Part shown: positions 1 through 4,701 of the stretch, in pieces
Position numbering within the stretch: the stretch's first letter is position 1
How the letters are laid out: the number at the start of each line of letters is the position of its first letter
Source: an uncultured Collinsella sp.
Lineage (GTDB): Bacteria > Actinomycetota > Coriobacteriia > Coriobacteriales > Coriobacteriaceae
Assembly: GCA_900762015.1 (NCBI GenBank)
Contig: CAAFEX010000043.1
Span: forward strand, 1-9,423
DNA: 9,423 bases
Reading direction: 5' to 3'
Translations under genes and position numbers: made by a program
The notes under the pieces: model-generated
The model's input: the letters and a program-made list of their open reading frames with translations, nothing else
Told to the model about the DNA's origin: nothing
The model's database searches: none

Positions 1-84
1 AGGGCCAAATAAGAACAAGGCAGGCAAAAATACACCTATGAACAGCACAAACGTTAAATTCTTCTGAGGTCCCCATCTCCACAA
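1..84. other. intergenic stretch after the operon terminator; no gene seen
   Basis: This short stretch lies beyond the cinA terminator hairpin and runs off the window edge. I find no convincing coding region in it. It is more AT-rich than the genes, as expected of a promoter region. Read on the minus strand it would lead into the next gene outside the window. CinA genes often sit just before recA in bacteria, so a recA-type gene is a reasonable guess for that neighbour, but nothing in the window shows it. Confidence 0.5.
29..57 (-). promoter_or_regulatory. weak candidate promoter for the next minus-strand gene
   Basis: On the minus strand there is TTAACG (positions 57-52; four of six matches to TTGACA), a 17-nt spacer, and TGTATT (34-29; four of six matches to TATAAT). 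The spacing is right and the region is AT-rich and follows a terminator. Both boxes are only partial matches, however, and the gene it would serve is outside the window. Confidence 0.22.
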
Positions 85-108
85 TTAAGGGGCCCGGAGG
101 CCCCTTAA
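85..108 (-). terminator. rho-independent-type terminator hairpin after cinA
   Basis: A perfect inverted repeat has 10-bp arms (85-94 and 99-108) and a 4-nt loop (95-98). On the minus strand the stem begins 7 nt after the cinA stop codon (118-116), and the loop reads TCCG, which belongs to the very stable UNCG tetraloop class. The U-rich 3' side is short: the stem ends in TTAA, followed by TTGTGG, so the tail is weak. Position and stem strength make termination of the seven-gene operon the best reading. The hairpin could also act in the other direction, but no plus-strand gene ends here. Confidence 0.8.
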
Positions 109-115
109 AACACGT

Positions 116-652
116 CTATTCCATAGAATCGAGCACGCAGACAATGCGACCCAATACCTCCGTGACCGCATGGGCACGAATACACGAACGGTCGCCCTCA
201 TAGTGGCAGCGCACAGAGTCCACGACCGGCACTCCCCCATCGGCGGAACGATGTGCCCAGCCAATATAGAAAGTGCCAGCAGGATCGTCCTCAGTACCAC
301 CGCCGGGGCCGGCATAACCCGTTGCGCTCACTGCAATATCGCTCTGGTACAGCTCCAGCGAACCCGACGCCATCTCGCGCGCAGTTTGATGCGACACCGC
401 GGTGTAGCGGTCGAGCGTCTCCTGCTCAACACCCAGCACGCGATGCTTAATCTCATCGCAGTAGGTCACCGCACCGCCACGCAGCACCGCCGAGGCGCCC
501 GGGATATCCGCAATCGTCGAGGCGATCATACCCGCCGTCAGCGACTCAGCCGTCGAAACCGTCACACCCCGAGCGCTCGCGCGCTCGACGATATCGCGCG
601 CCAGCTCCTCGTTATGTGCGGAAATCTGCTCAAAAGAGTCCGTCATACCCAC
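116..652 (-). CDS. cinA: CinA C-terminal domain protein, nicotinamide-nucleotide amidohydrolase type (PncC-like)
   Basis: This is a 178-residue stand-alone CinA C-terminal domain. The family (PncC) deamidates nicotinamide mononucleotide to nicotinate mononucleotide in the cytosol, feeding NAD salvage. Visible signatures are STAESLTAG at residues 33-41 (the Ser of TAES is the likely nucleophile), VTYCDEIKHRVLGV at 62-75 in place of the usual VTYSNxAK segment, and SATGYAGPGGGT at 109-120. The N-terminal molybdopterin-binding-like domain of two-domain CinA proteins is absent. Length matches the single-domain form (about 160-175), so this is not a truncation. It is the last gene of the operon, 6 nt after pgsA and in the same frame. 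The start is uncertain: GTG at 652-650 has a weak upstream AGGT, while ATG at 646-644 has GGTGG only 3 nt away. Family assignment is firm; the amidase activity is inferred from the family. Confidence 0.92.
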   Translation of the reverse strand: MGMTDSFEQISAHNEELARDIVERASARGVTVSTAESLTAGMIASTIADIPGASAVLRGGAVTYCDEIKHRVLGVEQETLDRYTAVSHQTAREMASGSLELYQSDIAVSATGYAGPGGGTEDDPAGTFYIGWAHRSADGGVPVVDSVRCHYEGDRSCIRAHAVTEVLGRIVCVLDSME

Positions 653-658
653 CAGGAC

Positions 659-1297
659 CTAGACCGAAAAGACGATCTTGCGGCAGTTCCAGAAGTACTG
701 GGCGCCCGAGATAACGGTCAAGACAACGGCAACGGCATACAGGAAGCGCGACACCGAGTAGATGCCGAGCGTCAGCGCCACCGGACCAAGGTGCAAGCCG
801 GCCATAGCAAAAACGCACAGGTAACCGCAGATGGAGACCATCGTGGTCGCCGTCTTGTACTTGCCGAGCTTATCGGCCGCAACGACCACACCGGCCGCAC
901 TCGCGACCATGCGAAGGGCGCTCACCAGAAGCTCACGGAACAGGATAATGAACACGGACCACACGGTCACCGCGCCAAAATCCAAGAACAGCAGCAGGGC
1001 CGAAAACACGAGCAGCTTATCGGCGATGGGGTCCAAGAATTTACCGAAGTCGGTGATCTCGTTGCGCGAACGCGCCAGATAACCGTCGACCTTATCGGTG
1101 CACGACAGGATCACATACAGAATGAAGGCAGCGGCGGCGAGCGGGCCGTCGAAGATGCTCCAATCCGTACCGGCAACACTCGTGTGAGAAAGCGCCGACA
1201 CGATCATGAACACCGGGATAAAAACGATGCGAACGCACGTCACGATGTTGGCGGGCGTCCAAACACTCGTCAGTTCCTTATTGCTCTCGTTTGCCAC
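659..1297 (-). CDS. pgsA: CDP-diacylglycerol--glycerol-3-phosphate 3-phosphatidyltransferase
   Basis: This 212-residue integral membrane enzyme of the CDP-alcohol phosphatidyltransferase family condenses CDP-diacylglycerol with glycerol-3-phosphate to phosphatidylglycerol phosphate, the committed step to phosphatidylglycerol and cardiolipin. The family motif D-x2-D-G-x2-A-R-x8-G-x3-D-x3-D is complete: D68, D71, G72, A75, R76, G85, D89 and D93. The N-terminal WTPANIVTCVRI (13-24) and the LDPIADKL segment (88-95) are typical of PgsA rather than of phosphatidylserine or cardiolipin synthases. Several hydrophobic helices are visible (about 17-36, 52-66, 96-122, 126-141, 151-198). The start is GTG, supported by AGGAG at 1308-1304 with a 6-nt spacer; this Shine-Dalgarno overlaps the rimO stop codon, so translation is probably coupled to rimO. 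The rimO-pgsA-cinA proximity resembles the frequent bacterial order of pgsA next to cinA. Confidence 0.95.
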   Translation of the reverse strand: MANESNKELTSVWTPANIVTCVRIVFIPVFMIVSALSHTSVAGTDWSIFDGPLAAAAFILYVILSCTDKVDGYLARSRNEITDFGKFLDPIADKLLVFSALLLFLDFGAVTVWSVFIILFRELLVSALRMVASAAGVVVAADKLGKYKTATTMVSICGYLCVFAMAGLHLGPVALTLGIYSVSRFLYAVAVVLTVISGAQYFWNCRKIVFSV

Positions 1298-1303
1298 GAT
1301 GCT

Positions 1304-1308
1304 CTCCT
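1304..1308 (-). promoter_or_regulatory. Shine-Dalgarno of pgsA, deciding the GTG start
   Basis: AGGAG on the minus strand, 6 nt before the GTG at 1297-1295. It overlaps the rimO stop codon TAG (1309-1307). No ATG is available nearby, so this site fixes the GTG start and suggests that ribosomes finishing rimO re-initiate on pgsA. Confidence 0.75.
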
Positions 1309-2656
1309 ACTCCACAACATGGCCGATAAGCTCATAGCAGAAGCTATCGGTAAACTCGACAGTCAGAATATCGCCCACAGATGCCTCGCTGGCATCCAAG
1401 TGCACCGCGCCATCGGAATCGGGCGCCTGGAACCAGGCATGGCCGATCAGCTCGGCGCCGTCCTCGGTTTCTTCGATACCGTCGACGATCACCTGGGCGC
1501 GCTCGCCCACATGTGCGGCGGTGGCGGCAAAACCGAGCGACTCGGCCAGGTCCATGGCCTCCTGGGCGCGCTCGAGCTTGACCTCTTCGTCGACCTGACC
1601 CTCCATCTTAGCGGCCAGACTGCCCTCCTCCTGCGAGTAGGCAAAGACGCTCGTGTAGTCAAAGCCGACGGTGTCCATAAAGTCGATAAGATCACGAAAC
1701 TCGTCGTCGGTCTCGGTCGGGAAGCCGACCATGGCCGTGGAGCGAATCACGATACCGGGGATGCGCTCGCGAAGGTCGCGGAACAGGTCCTCGAGCTCCT
1801 GGCGCGAACCGGAGCGACGCATGGCCTTGAGGATGCGCGCGTCGCAGTGCTGCACGGGGATATCGATATAGGGCAGCACCTCGGGCGTATCGCGTATCGT
1901 CTCGATGAGTTCGTCAGTCATGCCCTCGGGCTGCAGGTAGAGCACGCGGACCCAGACGTTGTGCGGGCGCACGGCCTCAGCGACGGCACGCAGCAGCTGT
2001 GCCAGATTGCGCGGCGAGCCATCGGTGACGTCTTCGTCGGCAAAGTCGGTGCCCCAGATGCCCGTGTCCTGGCCGATCAGCACGATCTCTCGCACACCGC
2101 CGGCAACCAAGTCGCGCACCTCGGAGATAATGCTCTCGGCATTGCGCGAGTGATAACGACCGCGGATATACGGGATCATGCAGAAGCTACAAAAGCGGTT
2201 ACAGCCATCGGAAATCTTGACGTAAGCAACGGCGCCCTCGACAGTGCGCTTGACTTGCGGAATATAGGCAGCGATCTCACGCTCGACACCCAGCACGCCA
2301 TCGATGACCGCCACGATGCCGTCCTCCTCGTCGGCCTTCACAAAGGCAGCGACCTCGGGCAGCTCGTCAGGCAGGTCGTCGCCATAGCGCGACGGCACAC
2401 AGCCGCACATGACGATGGGACAAGAACGAACGCCGTCCTGAACCTCGTTGGCGAGCTCGAGCGTGGTCTCGATGCTCTCGGACGTTGCGGAGGCGAGGAA
2501 CGAGCATGTATTGACGATGGCGATATCGGCATCCTGTGGGTCGAATGCCTCCTCGTAGCCCGCGGCGGTCAAAAGAGAACGCATGCGGTCGGTGTCAACC
2601 TCGTTCTTAGCGCACCCGAGGGTGATGTAGAGCACGGAGCCCAACGGTGTATCCAT
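1307..2656 (-). CDS. rimO: ribosomal protein S12 methylthiotransferase RimO
   Basis: This 449-residue radical-SAM methylthiotransferase, in E. coli, adds a methylthio group to the beta-carbon of an aspartate in ribosomal protein S12. The N-terminal MTTase domain carries the three cysteines of the auxiliary [4Fe-4S] cluster: C15 (LGCAKNEVD), C51 (VNTCSF) and C86 (CGCV). The radical-SAM CxxxCxxC motif is C152, C156, C159. GQDTGIWG (195-202) and IDIPVQHCDARILKAMRR (264-281) fit the central barrel. The C-terminal TRAM domain (about 384-449) holds APDSDGAVHL, close to the RimO-type APxxDGxV signature, which favours RimO over the tRNA enzymes MiaB and MtaB. C271 in the VQHC segment replaces the more usual Ala. 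The ATG start agrees with the family N-terminus; the best Shine-Dalgarno, AAAGGA (2674-2669), is unusually far, 12 nt upstream. Nine in-frame sense codons separate it from yajQ. Confidence 0.94.
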   Translation of the reverse strand: MDTPLGSVLYITLGCAKNEVDTDRMRSLLTAAGYEEAFDPQDADIAIVNTCSFLASATSESIETTLELANEVQDGVRSCPIVMCGCVPSRYGDDLPDELPEVAAFVKADEEDGIVAVIDGVLGVEREIAAYIPQVKRTVEGAVAYVKISDGCNRFCSFCMIPYIRGRYHSRNAESIISEVRDLVAGGVREIVLIGQDTGIWGTDFADEDVTDGSPRNLAQLLRAVAEAVRPHNVWVRVLYLQPEGMTDELIETIRDTPEVLPYIDIPVQHCDARILKAMRRSGSRQELEDLFRDLRERIPGIVIRSTAMVGFPTETDDEFRDLIDFMDTVGFDYTSVFAYSQEEGSLAAKMEGQVDEEVKLERAQEAMDLAESLGFAATAAHVGERAQVIVDGIEETEDGAELIGHAWFQAPDSDGAVHLDASEASVGDILTVEFTDSFCYELIGHVVE

Positions 2657-2683
2657 GTTGGAGAGCAGTCCTTTCGAATGATA

Positions 2684-3181
2684 TTAGCGGTAGTTGGTGA
2701 ACTGCAGCGGCTGGCCGTAGTCCTGGTCGCGCAGGAACTGGATAACGGTCTGCAACGCGTCCTTCGAAGCAGAGGAAACACGCAGCTTCTCGGCCTCGAT
2801 GGTCACCTTGACCTTGAGCTTTTGGTCCTTGATGTCCTTATTGATCTTCTTGGCGGTCGCCTGGTCGATACCCTCGACGATATGGCCGAGCACGCGCACG
2901 GTGCCGCCCGATGCCGCCTGCGGAGCATCCCACGAGACAGCCTTGAGGTCGATGCCGCGCTTGATGAGCTTGGAGCTCAGGACATCGATGATCTGCTTGG
3001 AGACAAAGTCGGCCGGGGCGTTGATCGTAAAGAGCTTGTCGCCCTTCGAAAGCTCGATCGCGGCGCCGGAATCCTTCAGGTCATAGCGCTGGGAAATCTC
3101 GCGCGTGGTCTGCTGGAAGGCGTTGTCGACCTCTTGCATGTTGACCTCGGACACGACGTCGAAGCTGGAATCTTTAGCCAT
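2684..3181 (-). CDS. yajQ: YajQ family nucleotide-binding protein (UPF0234)
   Basis: This 165-residue cytosolic protein matches YajQ along its whole length: SSFDVVSEVNMQEVDNAF at the N-terminus (5-22), TREISQRYDLKDSGAAIEL in the first half, LIKRGIDLKAVSWD in the middle, KINKDIKDQKLKVKV, a conserved LRVSSASKDALQ segment, and the C-terminal GQPLQFTNYR. Length is normal (about 160-165). YajQ homologues in Xanthomonas and Pseudomonas bind cyclic di-GMP, and E. coli YajQ binds nucleic acid or nucleotide in vitro. Which ligand applies here cannot be read from sequence. The start is ATG with AAAGGA (3193-3188) at a 6-nt spacing. The gene follows the rodZ-like stop by 26 nt, and a 7-bp inverted repeat spans that junction. 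Family assignment is very secure; function is open. Confidence 0.94.
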   Translation of the reverse strand: MAKDSSFDVVSEVNMQEVDNAFQQTTREISQRYDLKDSGAAIELSKGDKLFTINAPADFVSKQIIDVLSSKLIKRGIDLKAVSWDAPQAASGGTVRVLGHIVEGIDQATAKKINKDIKDQKLKVKVTIEAEKLRVSSASKDALQTVIQFLRDQDYGQPLQFTNYR

Positions 3182-3195
3182 GATGTTTCCTTTCG

Positions 3196-3224
3196 CGTAC
3201 GAGCGGCTTAGTAGCTATCGTACG
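3196..3224 (-). repeat. 7-bp inverted repeat spanning the rodZ stop and the rodZ-yajQ gap
   Basis: CGTACGA (3196-3202) and TCGTACG (3218-3224) form a perfect 7-bp inverted repeat around a 15-nt middle that contains the rodZ stop codon (3210-3208). CGTACG is itself palindromic, so each arm could also pair with a second molecule. On the transcript it is a modest hairpin just upstream of the yajQ Shine-Dalgarno (3193-3188). There is no U-tract, so it is unlikely to be a terminator; a processing or translation-tuning role is possible but unproven. Confidence 0.45.
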
Positions 3225-4701
3225 AATAGTCGGTAGAATCGGCGGGCGCCTGGCCGTCAGTTGCGGTATCGGCGCCATCCGTGGACTGGGCATCGGTGCC
3301 GTCGGTGGTGTCGGTACCATCAGAACTTTCACCATTCTCGGAATCAGTCGTCTCCTTCTTGGGAACGGTGATCGTCACACGCGCCACACCCGAGGTCTTG
3401 GTATCGTAACGGACCTTTTCGCCGTTCTTGGTAACGGTAACATCGGAAGGCTTGGACGTGGTGATCTCGATCGAGGACTCGGGCGTGTACTCCTGCTCAA
3501 AGGGGCCAGTCGCCTGAGCGCCATAGACCGACTTTCCGTCGACCTTGACCTCAATCCACGCGGTCTTTCCCTTGGCAACGGAGACCTTAACCTTTGTGAC
3601 CTCGTTCTCTTCCTTCTTGGCCGTCGTCTTGGCGGCGTCCGAATCAGTCGACTCGTCAGTCGGCTCATCGGTGTCTTCGTCCTCGTCGACCGTTTCGGTC
3701 TTCTTAGAAGACTTATTGGTCGTCGTCTTGGTAACAGTGGGCGTCTCGGGCGTGGTCTCGGGCGTCGAAGATGCGCAGCCACGCAGAAGTACCACGATGA
3801 GCACGATCAGCAGCAACGCCACGGCACCGATACCTGCGTAGACAATACGCGGATCGAGCCCGTTGTTTTGAGGAGCACGGGAACCGCCGCGTCCACGACT
3901 GGAACTGCTGCGGCCGCCTCCCTGAGGCATACGACCACGATTGCTATCGGAACGGCCGCGATAGCCACCCTGGCCCTGAAGGCTGCGCTGACCCGAGCGG
4001 GGCGCAAGTTCACCGCGGCCTTGATAGCCACGCTGGCCCGCACGCGGAGCCGAAGAGCGCTGGCCATACGGCTGTGGTTGAGAGCGAAGACGCGGCGTCA
4101 CCTGCGTGGTATCGGCGTCCGCATAGCCACTGCGAGAGCGTCCGGTGGAGATACCACGGTGACCGCGATCGGAATAGCCGCCGTCGCCGTAGCCGGCACG
4201 AGGGTCACGCGCCACGCCGCGGGCAGCGGGAAGTGCACGGTCCTCGGGCATCGGCGTACTGCGGAACCGGTCACGCTGCGAGCGAATCTCCTCGCCCGAA
4301 CCCGTCTCGGTAATATAACCGGCCTGCTGAGGACGCTGTCCATAGCGGGTCGAACGACCGCCCTGAACCATCAGGAAGCGCCCGTTATCGACTGAGGAAC
4401 GCGAATTGACGTAGCCGGCGGCGTCCTGAAAACGACCGCCCTGCTGCGACGTCTCGCGCTCGTATGCCATCAGCTCGTCAAAGTAGGCATTGACGACCTC
4501 GCGCGGATTGAGGCCCAAAAAGCGAGCATAGCTCGAAATCATGCCCTGCGCATAGCCGCGCGGCGGCATCGAAGCAAAGTTACCGGTCTCGAAAAACTCG
4601 ATGATCTGCGGCCTGATTTTGATGGTGTTGGCGACCTGCTGAATGGAAAGGCCCATTCGGCGACGCTGCTCGAGCAGCATGTCACCAAAGCGTGCAGCCA
4701 T
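3208..4701 (-). CDS. rodZ: RodZ-like membrane protein: N-terminal helix-turn-helix, RG-rich linker, one TM helix, extracytoplasmic beta domain
   Basis: The 497-residue protein has RodZ architecture. Residues about 1-83 form an Xre-like helix-turn-helix of the RodZ type (GDMLLEQRRRMGLSIQQVA at 6-24, then FFETGNFASMPPRGYAQGMI, 36-55); in RodZ this domain binds MreB rather than DNA. Residues about 85-282 are an unusual basic, Arg/Gly/Ser/Gln-rich linker. A single TM helix follows (about 285-307, ending LLRGC), then a Thr/Ser/Asp/Glu-rich spacer (310-368). Next is a beta-rich domain (about 369-447; TAWIEVKVDGKSVYG) resembling DUF4115, the RodZ C-terminal domain. The acidic, Gly/Thr-rich tail ends in DYSYDSY. 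The charge pattern (basic before, acidic after the helix) predicts N-in/C-out. It is long for the family because of its disordered parts. The ATG overlaps the ftsK stop by 1 nt (TGATG), with GGAGG 6 nt upstream. MreB or another partner is not in the window, so a shape role is inferred. Confidence 0.85.
   Translation of the reverse strand: MAARFGDMLLEQRRRMGLSIQQVANTIKIRPQIIEFFETGNFASMPPRGYAQGMISSYARFLGLNPREVVNAYFDELMAYERETSQQGGRFQDAAGYVNSRSSVDNGRFLMVQGGRSTRYGQRPQQAGYITETGSGEEIRSQRDRFRSTPMPEDRALPAARGVARDPRAGYGDGGYSDRGHRGISTGRSRSGYADADTTQVTPRLRSQPQPYGQRSSAPRAGQRGYQGRGELAPRSGQRSLQGQGGYRGRSDSNRGRMPQGGGRSSSSRGRGGSRAPQNNGLDPRIVYAGIGAVALLLIVLIVVLLRGCASSTPETTPETPTVTKTTTNKSSKKTETVDEDEDTDEPTDESTDSDAAKTTAKKEENEVTKVKVSVAKGKTAWIEVKVDGKSVYGAQATGPFEQEYTPESSIEITTSKPSDVTVTKNGEKVRYDTKTSGVARVTITVPKKETTDSENGESSDGTDTTDGTDAQSTDGADTATDGQAPADSTDYSYDSY

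Noticed and set aside
41..56. LexA/SOS-type box (GAAC...GTT) ahead of a possible recA
   Set aside because: The half-sites are separated by 9 nt rather than the 4 nt of the Gram-positive/actinobacterial consensus, and the second half is incomplete.
85..315. Short minus-strand frame overlapping the 3' end of cinA
   Set aside because: It lies in another frame inside cinA, runs across the terminator hairpin and has no family resemblance.
116..652. cinA as a truncated pseudogene lacking its N-terminal domain
   Set aside because: The stand-alone C-terminal domain (PncC form) is common, all key motifs are intact, and a start region directly follows pgsA.
170..3211. Long plus-strand open frame (1013 codons) as a real gene
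   Set aside because: It is codon-for-codon antisense to four well-recognised genes, has Arg/His/Asp/Gly-rich nonsense composition, resembles no protein family I know, and is explained by avoidance of TTA/CTA/TCA in the true genes.
3774..3776. Cys309 of the RodZ-like protein as a lipoprotein lipobox cysteine
   Set aside because: It follows an internal TM helix ending LLRGC, about 300 residues from the N-terminus, so signal peptidase II processing is implausible.
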